The notes under the pieces were generated by a model. The model did not search any database and was not told the DNA's origin. It worked only from the letters and a program-made list of their open reading frames with translations. A stretch of 64,000 nt of DNA from Glaciecola punicea ACAM 611 (lineage in GTDB: Bacteria; Pseudomonadota; Gammaproteobacteria; Enterobacterales; Alteromonadaceae), in the NCBI RefSeq assembly GCF_000252165.1, contig NZ_BAET01000007.1, forward strand, positions 423,888 through 487,887, written 5' to 3'. Below are positions 18,790 to 28,870 of the stretch, one piece after another. How positions within the stretch are numbered: position 1 is the stretch's first letter; each line of letters opens with the position of its first letter. A program made the translations under genes and the position numbers.

Positions 18790-19476
18790 AATAAATGGAA
18801 TAGTTATTTTGCGCTTACTTTCAAACGAGGCCTTGTCTAAAGTATTTACCAGCAGCATAAGATCGTGCATGTCGCGCGAGGTTCGACTAAGTAAAAATCC
18901 TATCGCATCTTGTGTATAGGCGATACCAATTGCTTTAAGATGATTCTCCAACGCTCTATATTTATCGTCATCATTGAGCTGTTGTAGCGTAAAATTAGTG
19001 CCCCAAGATAGGCGCGTGCGCAGATCAACAAGGGCATATTCTATTTGATCAATTGGTTCACTTGTGGCAATTAATAACAGTGCACCCTGAGCTTCAGTGA
19101 ATTGGTTTATGATGTCAAAAACCGCCGTTTGCCAATTTGCTACACCGCTAACGGCTTGAAGATTGTCTATACACACCACATCTTTACTGATAAGTCCTAG
19201 CAGCATTTCAGGTGGCATATTTATAGTGTGAACGAGATCAATATACTGCTGCGTTAACCCGCTCAAAGCAGCTTGTTCGCAAGTAGCAAGCAGCAAATGC
19301 GATTTACCGGCCCCGGGTCCACCTGTTAATACACAAATTCTTTGAGAGGCTTGAGGATAATCAACTTTATTATTAAGTACGTTCTGCAAATGGCAAATAA
19401 GCTGACTGTTTTTACCTTCCACAAAATTGTGTAAGCTATCTTGCTTGCGAAATGATACTGGGAGAACTAGCTGCAT
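18769..19476 (-). CDS. hda: DnaA regulatory inactivator Hda
   Basis: Hda is an AAA+ DnaA homologue that, bound to the DNA sliding clamp, stimulates ATP hydrolysis by DnaA and so prevents re-initiation. The 235-residue protein has the clamp-binding motif QLVLPV at residues 2-7, Walker A GGPGAGKS, Walker B DVVCIDNL, and the arginine-finger region LRTRLSWG. It has no DNA-binding domain IV, as expected. The ATG directly follows the stop of the DUF2066 gene, so translation is coupled. The neighbourhood of purM and purN matches other gammaproteobacteria. Confidence 0.94.
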   Translation of the reverse strand: MQLVLPVSFRKQDSLHNFVEGKNSQLICHLQNVLNNKVDYPQASQRICVLTGGPGAGKSHLLLATCEQAALSGLTQQYIDLVHTINMPPEMLLGLISKDVVCIDNLQAVSGVANWQTAVFDIINQFTEAQGALLLIATSEPIDQIEYALVDLRTRLSWGTNFTLQQLNDDDKYRALENHLKAIGIAYTQDAIGFLLSRTSRDMHDLMLLVNTLDKASFESKRKITIPFIKTTLNL

Positions 19477-20652
19477 CTATTCGCCCTGCCACCTAAACGA
19501 TATCTCAGCCTGCTGAAACGTCGTATCTAAGCTGAGACGTTTGTCTAGCAGCAGTATAGACTTGAGTTGCGCTATTGATGTTTTTTGATCAATTTCGACT
19601 AAGGCTATATCGTTTTTCTGTTTAATTAGTTTAATATTTTTAACTGAGGGCACAGACTTTATCAAGGCCAACATATTGACGTAGTCGGCTAAAGAATCAA
19701 TGCCGCTAATAGCAGCCCTAATAGATTGACTGCCTGTTTCTGACTGCGTGTTTAAGGTAAATTGTTCAGCCAATACATTGGCGTAGATATCAACTAGTTC
19801 TATTACTACAGCCTCTTCACTGCGGCCAAACACACGGCCGGTTTCAACACTTTTGGGACGCCTGAAATCTGCACTAGTAATCACATAGTCGAGTTTATGT
19901 GTTGCGTCTCTAGGAATTTTTTCAGTGGCCAGTGACTCACTGATTTGTTCCACGGTTGCACTAATCAGATAGTCAGTATTGTAACGCACACTTTGGTCCT
20001 GCAGCTTTGAAATAAACTGATTCCACACATCATATACCGATACGTTCATTGCATCATTTAAGTCTCCTAATGGAATAACGACTTCAACACCCCTAGCAAA
20101 GGCTTTTGAGTCAATATTCTGGGCCATGTCATTGAATGAGCTCCGATACACTATATTTTTTTGATTTTCACTATTTTCTATAGCCAGCCAAATAACGGCG
20201 GACGGACGTAAACTCGCCCACACGTTACGACCACTAGCGACCAATAAACTTTGCACTTTGGCTTGATTGAAGCTAGCTTCAAACACCAAATTCTGACCTT
20301 GTTGAATAAAGCTGCTGGCAATAAGAAACTGTTCGTAATTGTCAATTGCTTTAGATATTTCATTCTCATTTACGACATCAATATTACCGCTTAACTTTAT
20401 AAAAACCTGTTTAAGCGCTAATTTCCCCGCTTTTTGTTGGCTGTTTGTAGACTGATCATTTACTGCTATACGACCAATATTGACATGTTCAATATTACCT
20501 GCGGCACTAACAAAACTCATCAAAATAAGTAAAGCGCAAAGGTGCTTCAGGCTGATGAAAGTATGGTTTTTAGCGTTATTTTGACTATTTCTGCGTGTAT
20601 TTAGTCGTTTATATAAGCACACAAGCAAAAGGCTTTTAAGCGATTTTAACAA
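19477..20652 (-). CDS. DUF2066 domain-containing protein
   Basis: This 391-residue protein matches DUF2066, found between hda and purM in many gammaproteobacteria. It has a basic N-terminus, a hydrophobic segment (about residues 35-50, LCALLILMSFVSAAG) that looks like a signal peptide, and an exported soluble domain. SWRGE-like SFRWQGE ends it. The function is unknown. The start is TTG at 20652 with AGAGG five bases upstream; a start nearer the signal peptide cannot be excluded. It is divergent from purM. Confidence 0.8.
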   Translation of the reverse strand: MLKSLKSLLLVCLYKRLNTRRNSQNNAKNHTFISLKHLCALLILMSFVSAAGNIEHVNIGRIAVNDQSTNSQQKAGKLALKQVFIKLSGNIDVVNENEISKAIDNYEQFLIASSFIQQGQNLVFEASFNQAKVQSLLVASGRNVWASLRPSAVIWLAIENSENQKNIVYRSSFNDMAQNIDSKAFARGVEVVIPLGDLNDAMNVSVYDVWNQFISKLQDQSVRYNTDYLISATVEQISESLATEKIPRDATHKLDYVITSADFRRPKSVETGRVFGRSEEAVVIELVDIYANVLAEQFTLNTQSETGSQSIRAAISGIDSLADYVNMLALIKSVPSVKNIKLIKQKNDIALVEIDQKTSIAQLKSILLLDKRLSLDTTFQQAEISFRWQGE

Positions 20653-20807
20653 ACCAACCTCTTATAATAGTTTTCGTATAAACACTATTGTCGAACATTT
20701 ATGCGTGTTTTGCATTAAAATTTTAGTTTAGTTTTTAATACCCTTTAATTCCTCATACTGGTAATATATGTCGCGATTTATAAAGCCAAATTAAGTAAGG
20801 ATGACAA

Positions 20808-21845
20808 ATGACTGATTCAAGCCAATCATTGAGTTATAAAGATGCCGGTGTCGACATAGACGCGGGCAATGAATTAGTTGAACGTATTAAGTCTGTTTCA
20901 AAAGCTACCCACCGACCCGAAGTTAAGGGTGGCTTGGGCGGTTTCGGCGCTCTTTGCTCACTGCCTCAAAAATATAAAAATCCACTTTTGGTATCGGGCA
21001 CAGATGGCGTTGGTACAAAATTGCGCCTAGCTATGGACAATAATAGACACGACGGCATTGGCATTGATTTGGTCGCAATGTGTGTAAATGACCTCATTGT
21101 GCAAGGTGCAGAGCCTCTGTTTTTTTTAGATTATTACGCAACTGGAAAACTCGATGTCGATACCGCTGTCTCCGTTGTTACGGGCATTGGCAAAGGCTGT
21201 GAGTTAGCCAACTGTGCGCTGGTCGGTGGTGAAACTGCTGAAATGCCGGGTATGTATCACGGCAACGACTACGATATAGCAGGCTTTTGTGTCGGCGTTG
21301 TAGAAGCAAGCGAAGTAATTGACGGCACCAAAGTCAAGGCAGGCGATTGCTTAATTGCATTAGGCTCTTCTGGCCCTCACTCAAATGGTTATTCCTTAAT
21401 TAGAAAAATCATTGAAGTTGCCAAGGTTGATGTCAATGAAGCCTTGCACGGCAAGCCTATTATCGATCACTTATTAGAGCCTACCCGAATATATGTTAAA
21501 AATACGCTGGCGCTACTTGAAAAATATAAGGTCAATGCAATTTCTCACATTACCGGCGGTGGTTTTTGGGAGAACATTCCTAGAGTTCTGCCTGATAACG
21601 TAGCGGCAAAAATAGACGCAGCTTCTTGGGAATGGCCAGTAATTTTTACTTATCTACAAGAAAAAGGGAATGTAAACACTCATGAGATGTATCGCACGTT
21701 TAACTGCGGTGTAGGCTTGTTATTGGCAGTCGATAATGACGATGCTCGTGACATTGTCGATTTTTTGTCAGCCGCGGGTGAGAATGCGTGGATTATAGGT
21801 AGGCTAGAAGAAAAAACGAGTGATGAAGCGGTTATTATTGAGTAA
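20808..21845 (+). CDS. purM: phosphoribosylformylglycinamidine cyclo-ligase (AIR synthetase)
   Basis: PurM closes the imidazole ring of purines using ATP. The 345-residue protein begins with [20 protein letters not shown], has the glycine-rich [39 protein letters not shown] and [16 protein letters not shown], all signatures of the enzyme. AAGGA is six bases before the ATG. Its TAA shares one base with the purN ATG, so the two are translationally coupled. It is divergent from DUF2066/hda. I looked for a PurR box upstream and saw none. Confidence 0.98.
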   Translation: MTDSSQSLSYKDAGVDIDAGNELVERIKSVSKATHRPEVKGGLGGFGALCSLPQKYKNPLLVSGTDGVGTKLRLAMDNNRHDGIGIDLVAMCVNDLIVQGAEPLFFLDYYATGKLDVDTAVSVVTGIGKGCELANCALVGGETAEMPGMYHGNDYDIAGFCVGVVEASEVIDGTKVKAGDCLIALGSSGPHSNGYSLIRKIIEVAKVDVNEALHGKPIIDHLLEPTRIYVKNTLALLEKYKVNAISHITGGGFWENIPRVLPDNVAAKIDAASWEWPVIFTYLQEKGNVNTHEMYRTFNCGVGLLLAVDNDDARDIVDFLSAAGENAWIIGRLEEKTSDEAVIIE

Positions 21846-22570
21846 TGGTATTGCCCGTAGCATGTTTCCCTAAACGTATTGTTGTCTTAGTATCCGGCTC
21901 AGGCAGCAACTTGCAAGCTATTATAAACGAATGCTCTGGCGGATTTATAAATGGCAAAGTGGTTGCTGTTATTTCTAATGTACACAACGTATATGCCCTA
22001 GAACGAGCTAAATTTCATAGCATTCAAAGCCTCGTTCTTGACCATACAGCATACGACAGCCGTCATAAATTTGATGAAGAGTTAGCTGCCCATCTTACTA
22101 AATTAGCACCTGATTTAGTGGTATTAGCAGGATTTATGCGCATATTAAGTAAAGCATTTGTAAGTCAATTTCACGGAAAAATGTTAAATATTCACCCTTC
22201 ATTATTGCCAAAATACCCAGGTTTATATACGCATAAAAAAGTAATTGATAATAAAGATAAACAGCATGGCGCTTCAGTTCATTTTGTTACTGCTGAGCTA
22301 GACGGCGGGCCGGTAGTCTTACAGTCAGTGATTGCTGTCTGTGATAACGATTCGATGCCCAGTTTACGCTCGAAATTGGCAAGTACTGAGTGGCTTATTT
22401 ACGCTTTAGCCGTTAAGTGGTTTTGCCAAGGCACTTTACGATTGCAGCAAGACAAAGTATGGTTCGATGATGACCTAGACTTCTCACTGTCTCCAGACAA
22501 TACATCAGCAGGCTGTACAATAAGAATAAATAATAATAAGGGCTTAAAAAATGACGAGGAAAAACACTAG
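21845..22570 (+). CDS. purN: phosphoribosylglycinamide formyltransferase (GART)
   Basis: PurN transfers a formyl group from 10-formyltetrahydrofolate to GAR. It has the VLVSGSGSNLQAI loop, the catalytic MLNIHPSLLPKYPG with Asn and His, and ELDGGPV with the catalytic Asp. A GLYTH replaces the commoner GLHTH next to the active site. At 241 residues it is about 25 longer than most PurN, due to a polar C-terminal tail. It overlaps purM by one base and the DUF3108 gene by 20 bases. Confidence 0.96.
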   Translation: MVLPVACFPKRIVVLVSGSGSNLQAIINECSGGFINGKVVAVISNVHNVYALERAKFHSIQSLVLDHTAYDSRHKFDEELAAHLTKLAPDLVVLAGFMRILSKAFVSQFHGKMLNIHPSLLPKYPGLYTHKKVIDNKDKQHGASVHFVTAELDGGPVVLQSVIAVCDNDSMPSLRSKLASTEWLIYALAVKWFCQGTLRLQQDKVWFDDDLDFSLSPDNTSAGCTIRINNNKGLKNDEEKH

Positions 22571-23327
22571 CGCTTTCATTAAAATGCTATTTTTAATAGT
22601 ATTTTATACTTTTTCCGCTTCACCAGCATATGCATTCGCTGAAATAAATATAGAGGCAAATCCACCAGCAGCGACACAAGAATCCACTGCGCCAAGCATA
22701 AATTTAAAACCTTTTAGTGCAAAGTATGTCGCGTTTCGTTCAGGTAATGATGTGGGTATTGCGCTACTTGAGCTAAAATCACTAACCGGCAAGCATTACG
22801 AGTTAACTTATGAGTCCATTGTTTCGCGTTTCTTTTTAACCGATGAGCGCTTTGAAAAAACTACTTTCTCTAACGAACTAGGAAATTTGGTGCCACTTGA
22901 ATATTACTATAAGCGTTCCGGCACAGGCCCAAACAAAACACTTTTGCTGAATTTCGATCAGTTAAATCAAAAAATTCATGTGGATGAAAGTGCATCGCTT
23001 CCTTGGGATGATGAGCTTGACAATCAGCTATTCAGAATAGATTTCCCACAGCAACTAGCCAATGGCAACACCAATAAGGTTTACAATTTCATCAACTACA
23101 GAGGTGAAAAGCGCCAGTATCAACTTGAGGTGATGGCGACTGAGAATTTAAGCCTCCCCTATGGGAATATTAACGCGATTAAAGTACTGATTGGTCGTGA
23201 GTCACCTAGAAGAGTAACGTATGCTTGGTTTGCGCCAAGTCTCAATTATAACCTGGTACGCATACAGCAGTTTAAAGATGAAAGCGAGCAAGGTGACGTC
23301 CAGTTAAAAACATTTAAATATTTATAA
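22551..23327 (+). CDS. DUF3108 domain-containing exported protein
   Basis: This 258-residue protein has an N-terminal signal peptide (hydrophobic 11-24, then SPAYAFA) and a beta-rich periplasmic domain typical of DUF3108, with YESIVSRF, YYKRSGTGP and APSLNYNLVRIQQ. The family is commonly found after purN in gammaproteobacteria; its role is unknown. Its start overlaps the end of purN by 20 bases, suggesting coupling. A putative FadR-type operator lies about 150 bases downstream, in front of fadE. Confidence 0.85.
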   Translation: MTRKNTSAFIKMLFLIVFYTFSASPAYAFAEINIEANPPAATQESTAPSINLKPFSAKYVAFRSGNDVGIALLELKSLTGKHYELTYESIVSRFFLTDERFEKTTFSNELGNLVPLEYYYKRSGTGPNKTLLLNFDQLNQKIHVDESASLPWDDELDNQLFRIDFPQQLANGNTNKVYNFINYRGEKRQYQLEVMATENLSLPYGNINAIKVLIGRESPRRVTYAWFAPSLNYNLVRIQQFKDESEQGDVQLKTFKYL

Positions 23328-23479
23328 CAATTAGTGCTTATAGTGCGCCTATATAACACACGAAAAGCGGTATCAACCGATCGATGCCGAGCGAAAACAC
23401 CATGAATTCACGAAGATAGTTAGCACATTATTAGTATCATTAACTTGATTTATTAGATAATTATGGTTACATTTTGAAC

Positions 23480-23496
23480 GTCTGGTCTGACCTTTG
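23480..23496. promoter_or_regulatory. FadR-like operator upstream of fadE
   Basis: The 17-bp sequence GTCTGGTCTGACCTTTG has the core CTGGTC-N-GACC of the E. coli FadR consensus (11 of 13 positions of the palindrome CTGGTCNGACCAG). It overlaps the fadE ribosome-binding region and ends eight bases before the ATG. FadR represses fatty-acid degradation genes until long-chain acyl-CoA binds it. Confidence 0.6.
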
Positions 23497-23504
23497 GAGA
23501 GAAT

Positions 23505-26057
23505 ATGTTCGATATAGTATGGTTTTTAATTTTTATAGCAGTGTTTGGAGTAGTCGCCTATCAGCGATATTCACTTATCACATGCGTTAGCGTATTAGCT
23601 TTAACAATGGTTATCGGCACCATTGCCGGCGGTATTGGCATACTTGGATGGATTTTGTTCATTTTAGTCGCTTTGCCTATTGCCTATAGCCCCATCCGCG
23701 TGAGCATCCTTTCGACAAAACTTTTGTCGTTTTATAAGTCAGTTACGCCTGAGTTATCTGACACTGAGAAAGAGGCAATAGACGCAGGCACCGTCTGGTG
23801 GGACGGCGATCTATTTACGGGAAAGCCCGACTGGCAGAAACTGCACGCTATATCTCGTCCACATTTAACGAGTGAAGAGCAGGCATTCTTAGATGGTCCT
23901 TGTGAAGAAGTGTGCACAATGGTCAATGAGTGGGAGATAAACCATGTCGATGCCGATTTACCCGACGAAATTTGGGCATTTCTAAAAGAACACAAATTCT
24001 TTGCCATGATCATAGAAAAAAAATATGGAGGGCTGGCATATTCTGCCTTTGCGCAGTCTCGCGTTTTACAAAAATTAGCAGGTGTAAGTGCAGTGTTATC
24101 GTCTACCGTTGGTGTTCCTAATTCTCTTGGTCCCGGTGAACTCTTACAGCACTACGGCACCAAAGAACAACAAGATTATTACTTGCCCCGCTTAGCCGTT
24201 GGTAAAGACGTTCCATGTTTTGCGTTGACAGGCCCTGAAGCCGGATCAGATGCAGGTTCAATCCCCGATGTTGGTATTGTATGTAAAGGTGAATTTGAAG
24301 GTAAGGAAGTGTTAGGTATGAGCCTTACCTTTTCGAAGCGCTACATTACACTAGCACCCATTGCAACTGTAATTGGACTAGCATTTAAACTCGAAGATCC
24401 AGAAGGTCTGTTAGGCGAGAAAAAGCATTTAGGCATTACGTGTGCGCTTATCCCTCGCAAAACTAAAGGTTTAGAGATTGGACGTAGACACTTCCCGCTT
24501 AACGTTCCGTTTCACAACGGTCCCGTTAAGGGTACCAATATGTTTGTGCCCTTAAGTTACATTATTGGTGGTGAAAAAATGGCCGGTAAAGGCTGGCGTA
24601 TGTTAATGGAGTGTTTGTCGGTAGGACGCTGCATTACGTTACCCTCCTCAGCAGCGGGTGGCGCCAAGCAATTAGCCCTCAGCACAGGTGCATATTCACG
24701 CATTCGCCGTCAATTCCGCTTGCCTATTGGTCAAATGGAAGGCGTTGAAGAAATGCTGGCAAGAATAGGCGGAAACGCGTATTTAATGGACGCTGTTACC
24801 TCATTTTCTACCGCTGGTGTAGACTTAGGCCAGAAACCATCGGTTATTTCAGCCATTTGCAAGTATCACTTAACCGAAAGAATGCGCCAAGTTGTAAACG
24901 ACTCAATGGATGTGCATGGAGGTAAAGGTATTTGTTTAGGCCCCACAAACTATTTGGGACGAGCTTATCAAGGTGTGCCTATTTCTATTACCGTTGAAGG
25001 TGCAAATATTCTTACGCGTAATATGATGATATTTGGTCAAGGCGCAATGCGCTGCCATCCTTATGTATTAAAAGAACTATATGCGGCCCAGATTAACGAC
25101 GAGCATGAGCAGCTAACGACATTTGATGAGGCTGTGTTCGGTCACATTGGCTTTGCGGTTAGTAATACCGTGCGCTCACTTTGGTTCTCACTATCACGTA
25201 ATCGTCTTAGTAGTGCACCATTTAAGGATGAGACCGCTGGATACTACAGAAGCCTACAGGGATACTCCTCAAATCTTGCCATACTGACCGACGTTTCTAT
25301 GGGCGTACTGGGAGGATCCTTGAAGAGAAGAGAGCGTTTGTCAGCGCGTTTAGGTGATGTACTTAGCCATTTGTACTTAGCTTCAGCAACACTCAAACGC
25401 TACGATGAACAGGGACGAATTAAAGAAGACCTTCCCTTTTTAGAATGGGCAATGCAAGACTGTTTACATAACATAGACGTGGCAATTGACGATTTCATTC
25501 GTAACTTTCCCTCTGTCCCAGTGGGTCTCTTGTTACGCACAATTGTGCAGCCTTATGGCAAAGTTAATGATAAGCCAAGCGATAAGGTCGAACATAAAAT
25601 TGCGGATATATTGCAAAAGCCAGGGCCAGCAAGGGATCGTTTAGGCAATGGCCAATACCTAACGCGTATAGAAGGTAGTTTGTTTGGTGACCTAGAACAA
25701 ACATTGGAGAACATGGTAAAAGTAGAGCCTATTTTTGACCGAATTTGTGCTTCAATGGGAAAGAAACTGCCGATGACACAGCTTGATGACTTGGCTATAC
25801 AAGCTTTAGCAGCCGACATTATTAGTGAAGAAGAGGCCGAACTGCTAACGGCTACTGAAGCGGGACGTTTGCGTACTATAAATGTGGATGATTTTGACCC
25901 ACAGGAATTGCTCGCATCAAATAGCAAAAAAGTAGCTAAGCCCGCGCGTAAACGTGCTGTAAAAGCGGCGACGCCGGATACGGCTAAATCTGTAGACAAG
26001 GACACGTCCGCGGCTGCAGCAAAGAGCACTGCTAAAGACACAAACAGTGTGACATAG
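23505..26057 (+). CDS. fadE: FadE-type acyl-CoA dehydrogenase
   Basis: FadE catalyses the first oxidation of acyl-CoA in beta-oxidation. The 850-residue protein has two N-terminal membrane spans (about 2-20 and 25-62) and then the dehydrogenase domain with [26 protein letters not shown] and [19 protein letters not shown], all as in E. coli FadE (814 residues). The last 45 or so residues form a Lys/Ala/Thr-rich tail ([19 protein letters not shown]) not seen in E. coli, resembling histone-H1-like tails. GGAGAG precedes the ATG. A FadR-like site overlaps this region, and a terminator follows. Confidence 0.95.
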   Translation: MFDIVWFLIFIAVFGVVAYQRYSLITCVSVLALTMVIGTIAGGIGILGWILFILVALPIAYSPIRVSILSTKLLSFYKSVTPELSDTEKEAIDAGTVWWDGDLFTGKPDWQKLHAISRPHLTSEEQAFLDGPCEEVCTMVNEWEINHVDADLPDEIWAFLKEHKFFAMIIEKKYGGLAYSAFAQSRVLQKLAGVSAVLSSTVGVPNSLGPGELLQHYGTKEQQDYYLPRLAVGKDVPCFALTGPEAGSDAGSIPDVGIVCKGEFEGKEVLGMSLTFSKRYITLAPIATVIGLAFKLEDPEGLLGEKKHLGITCALIPRKTKGLEIGRRHFPLNVPFHNGPVKGTNMFVPLSYIIGGEKMAGKGWRMLMECLSVGRCITLPSSAAGGAKQLALSTGAYSRIRRQFRLPIGQMEGVEEMLARIGGNAYLMDAVTSFSTAGVDLGQKPSVISAICKYHLTERMRQVVNDSMDVHGGKGICLGPTNYLGRAYQGVPISITVEGANILTRNMMIFGQGAMRCHPYVLKELYAAQINDEHEQLTTFDEAVFGHIGFAVSNTVRSLWFSLSRNRLSSAPFKDETAGYYRSLQGYSSNLAILTDVSMGVLGGSLKRRERLSARLGDVLSHLYLASATLKRYDEQGRIKEDLPFLEWAMQDCLHNIDVAIDDFIRNFPSVPVGLLLRTIVQPYGKVNDKPSDKVEHKIADILQKPGPARDRLGNGQYLTRIEGSLFGDLEQTLENMVKVEPIFDRICASMGKKLPMTQLDDLAIQALAADIISEEEAELLTATEAGRLRTINVDDFDPQELLASNSKKVAKPARKRAVKAATPDTAKSVDKDTSAAAAKSTAKDTNSVT

Positions 26058-26106
26058 ATGCAGATTTAATTAGGATAGGCCGAGCGCTTTTATTTAGTAG
26101 TAAAAT

Positions 26107-27108
26107 TTAAACGCCATTAAATGTACATTTAATGGCGTTTTTTTCTGCGCTACTCAAAAAGGCCTGCGACATGGCATTCATTTTTAAGCGTCTGATTGCC
26201 TCATCGTCTAAATTAACAATCGTTTTAGCAAGGGAATATTCATCAGCCAAGGTATTATTTGAAACACCTGGATCGTCTGTGTTCAAAAAAACTTCAATAT
26301 CATGTGATAAAAACGACTTAACAGGATGTGTCGCCATATCCAGCCAAGTGCCGGTTTGATAATTTGAAAGGATGCAGCTTTCAATTCCAATTTTATGCAT
26401 AGCCATGTATGACAACAGGCGATTGTCGTTTATAGCAGCAACACCATGCCCTATTCTGCTGGCCCCAAGCAGGTTAATGGCATCCCAAATACTATTAGCA
26501 CCGCCCGCCTCTCCTGCATGAACAGTGATATTCAGACCTTGCTCGCGGGCTATCTTAAAATGATTTATGAAAAGCGCAGGGGGGAAGTTGTGCTCATCAC
26601 CAGCTAAGTCAAGCGCTACAATTTGTGATTTTGCACTTAAAATTGCATCTAACTCTTTAAAGCAATTTTCAACACCAAAGGTTCGGCTAAGTATGCCAAT
26701 TAATTTAGCTTTGTAATTCTTTTCTTTGTTAGCACGTGCTACTCCTGCAACTACTGCTTCAACTACGCCTATTAAAGGTAAGTTATAGGCTCTTGCCATA
26801 TAATTAGGTGAGAACCTCAGTTCAACGTGAGCTAGCCCTTCATTTACAGCGTCAATTACATTTTCATAAGCGATTTTTTCACAATCTTCTACGTGAGCAA
26901 GTACTGAAACACCTATATCAAGCTTTTGTAAAAAAGCCATTAAATCGGTGGTTTTGTCTTGAATAAACACGTGCTTGGAGAGCGCTTGCTCGTCGGTGTA
27001 TGGTAAGTCAATACCGTTTTTTACTGCAAGATTTAATATGCTAGAAACTCGTATATTACCGTCTAAATGACGATGTAGGTCGATTAGGGGAAGGTTTGAT
27101 TCAGTCAT
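26107..27108 (-). CDS. add: adenosine deaminase
   Basis: Add hydrolyses adenosine to inosine. The 333-residue protein has the zinc ligands in LIDLHRHLDGN (HxH), TVHAGEAGG (His and catalytic Glu nearby), SRIGHGVAA and LNTDDPGVSN, the complete site of the family. Substrate could be adenosine or another 6-aminopurine, as these subfamilies are hard to separate by eye. It is convergent with fadE, and the shared terminator hairpin overlaps its last six codons. It lies 65 bases downstream of the response regulator on the same strand; a 12-bp palindrome CTAAGCGCTTAG (27118-27129) sits in that gap. Confidence 0.92.
   Translation of the reverse strand: MTESNLPLIDLHRHLDGNIRVSSILNLAVKNGIDLPYTDEQALSKHVFIQDKTTDLMAFLQKLDIGVSVLAHVEDCEKIAYENVIDAVNEGLAHVELRFSPNYMARAYNLPLIGVVEAVVAGVARANKEKNYKAKLIGILSRTFGVENCFKELDAILSAKSQIVALDLAGDEHNFPPALFINHFKIAREQGLNITVHAGEAGGANSIWDAINLLGASRIGHGVAAINDNRLLSYMAMHKIGIESCILSNYQTGTWLDMATHPVKSFLSHDIEVFLNTDDPGVSNNTLADEYSLAKTIVNLDDEAIRRLKMNAMSQAFLSSAEKNAIKCTFNGV
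26109..26144. terminator. terminator palindrome after fadE, inside the add 3' end
   Basis: A 32-bp perfect palindrome (26109-26140), AAACGCCATTAAATGT followed by its complement, runs into T7 on the plus strand. It would end fadE transcripts. On the minus strand it overlaps the add coding end, with only four T following at a distance, so it serves add less well. Confidence 0.85.
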
Positions 27109-27173
27109 AATTTTTCACTAAGCGCTTAGCAAAGGGCTAGCATTAAAGATATTAGTCTCCAATACAACAAGCA

Positions 27174-27809
27174 TCAATCGAGTTTAAGTTTTTCAATCGC
27201 AACTAAAATTTGCGTGCGTGATTTTACCTCAAGTCTTCTAAACAAGGCACTTACATGCGCTTTTACCGTTGCTTCAGTTACATTCAGCCGTTGCGCAATA
27301 TCTTTATTCATTAAGCCCTGTTTTACTAACCTTAGCACCGTAAATTGCTTGGGTGTAAGTTCACGTACTTTTTCCGCAATTTGTACTTTGTCGCTGCTGA
27401 CTCTTTGTAGTTGACCATCAACCGATGGGGGAACCCAAGTTCCGCCCGACAAGGCTAATTTTAGGGCGGCAACCATTTGGGTTGTGGCTGTCGTTTTTGG
27501 AATAAATGCGTTTGCACCAAATTCCATTGCTTGTGCAATGGTGTCAATGTCTTCTGTGCCTGACACAATGGCAATGGGTAGGTCTGGAAAGTTTTGGCGG
27601 ATCCTCAACAAGCCATAAAAATTATCGCAACCAGGCATGTTAAGGTCTAATAATAATAGGCTTACGTTACGCTGACGCCGCAAGGTATTGAGAGTAGTAG
27701 AAAACGAATCAGATTCTAAATAGTTGACGCCTGTAAAGTGGCTTTGCATAGCGGCCTTTAGAGCCTCGCGAAACAGTGGGTGATCATCTGCAATTAAAAA
27801 TTTAAGCAT
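27174..27809 (-). CDS. NarL/FixJ-family response regulator, orphan
   Basis: This is a two-component transcription regulator of 211 residues. The receiver domain (about 1-120) has the acidic pair in LIADDHP, the phospho-acceptor Asp in LLLDLNMPG and the conserved Lys in FIPKTT. The LuxR-type helix-turn-helix (about 145-205) reads ELTPKQFTVLRLVKQGLMNK, then VTEATVKAHVSALFRRL. No sensor kinase is adjacent. A TTG two codons upstream (27815) is an alternative start. Its target genes cannot be read from this window; fadE and add are only neighbours. Confidence 0.9.
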   Translation of the reverse strand: MLKFLIADDHPLFREALKAAMQSHFTGVNYLESDSFSTTLNTLRRQRNVSLLLLDLNMPGCDNFYGLLRIRQNFPDLPIAIVSGTEDIDTIAQAMEFGANAFIPKTTATTQMVAALKLALSGGTWVPPSVDGQLQRVSSDKVQIAEKVRELTPKQFTVLRLVKQGLMNKDIAQRLNVTEATVKAHVSALFRRLEVKSRTQILVAIEKLKLD

Positions 27810-28110
27810 ACGCAATAATTTCCATTCTTTTTTTTTATAATTTATACACTATGCCATTATCAAATATTAATACGCCAGTAGCAAAATAACGGTTTGACAC
27901 ACCAGCCTTGAACTAAAGTGTTCACATAACGCACTTTATTAAGATACCATAGACAAGTGATACTTATGCGTGTGTTGAAATACTGTTATAAAACTCAAGC
28001 CTGAGTAATTTGCTATAAAAAACTCACGTTTTACCCTTGTATATATCAATATTTGCCTGACAATATTTAGCAAGGATTACATCAACTACAACTGAAGTTT
28101 ATTTTTTAAC
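27810..28110. other. divergent intergenic region before cmoA
   Basis: This 301-base spacer separates the response regulator from cmoA. It has an inverted repeat TAAAGTG (27914-27920) / CACTTTA (27932-27938) with an 11-base gap that could be an operator. I see no gene or terminator. Confidence 0.4.
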
Positions 28111-28857
28111 ATGACTAAAAGCAAGAAACCATTTTCACATGACACTTTATACGCCACTGAAAAACCAAAAGTTGAAAAGTTTAGTTTTAATCAACAGGTG
28201 GTAGACGTATTTCCCGATATGATAAATCGTTCGGTCCCGAGTTATCAAAATATTATTGATTGCGTGGGTAAAATGGCTAATTTGTTATGCAACAGCAATC
28301 CTATTATTTACGATTTAGGGTGTTCTTTAGGGAATGTAAGCCTGTCTATAGCAAAACACGCACAGTCCAAAAACCCTAAGATAAAGGGGATAGACAATTC
28401 CAGCGCGATGATTGAACGTTGTCAGCAACATATCGATGCCTTTAGTTTTGGCAATAGTATTAGTCTTAAACAAGCTGATTTAGTGTCGGTTGCCTTATCG
28501 CCCTGCAACATGGTTGTGATCAACTTTACACTTCAGTTTATTGAGCCAACAAAGCGTCAAAATATTATTAACAAGGTTTATCGTGCCCTTGAGCCGAAGG
28601 GTGTTTTTGTCTTGAGCGAAAAAATAGAACTCTCAAATGCGGTTTTAAATAATGTATTAGTTGATCTACACCATGAGTTTAAACGGGAAAATGGATATTC
28701 TGACTTAGAAATTAGCCAAAAACGCTCTGCACTTGAAGAGGTGATGAGATTAGACACCGTCAAAATACATCAAGAAAGGCTGTGTGAGGCTGGATTTTCA
28801 AATGTCTGTGTGTGGTACCAACATTTTAATTTCGTGTCCATTTTGGCCATCAAATAA
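28111..28857 (+). CDS. cmoA: carboxy-S-adenosyl-L-methionine synthase
   Basis: CmoA makes carboxy-SAM from SAM and prephenate for the cmo5U modification of tRNA wobble uridine 34. The 248-residue protein has the family's VFPDMINRSVPSY, the SAM-fold motif YDLGCSLGNVSLSIAKH, and NFTLQFIEP. It is followed 13 bases later by cmoB, as in E. coli. The ribosome site is weak (GAAG about 13 bases upstream). Confidence 0.96.
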   Translation: MTKSKKPFSHDTLYATEKPKVEKFSFNQQVVDVFPDMINRSVPSYQNIIDCVGKMANLLCNSNPIIYDLGCSLGNVSLSIAKHAQSKNPKIKGIDNSSAMIERCQQHIDAFSFGNSISLKQADLVSVALSPCNMVVINFTLQFIEPTKRQNIINKVYRALEPKGVFVLSEKIELSNAVLNNVLVDLHHEFKRENGYSDLEISQKRSALEEVMRLDTVKIHQERLCEAGFSNVCVWYQHFNFVSILAIK

Positions 28858-28870
28858 TAGAAGGATTCAC

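Noticed and set aside
20653-20807. A PurR box upstream of purM
   Set aside because: I looked for ACGCAAACGTTTGCGT-like sequence and saw no match with a conserved CGTTT core.
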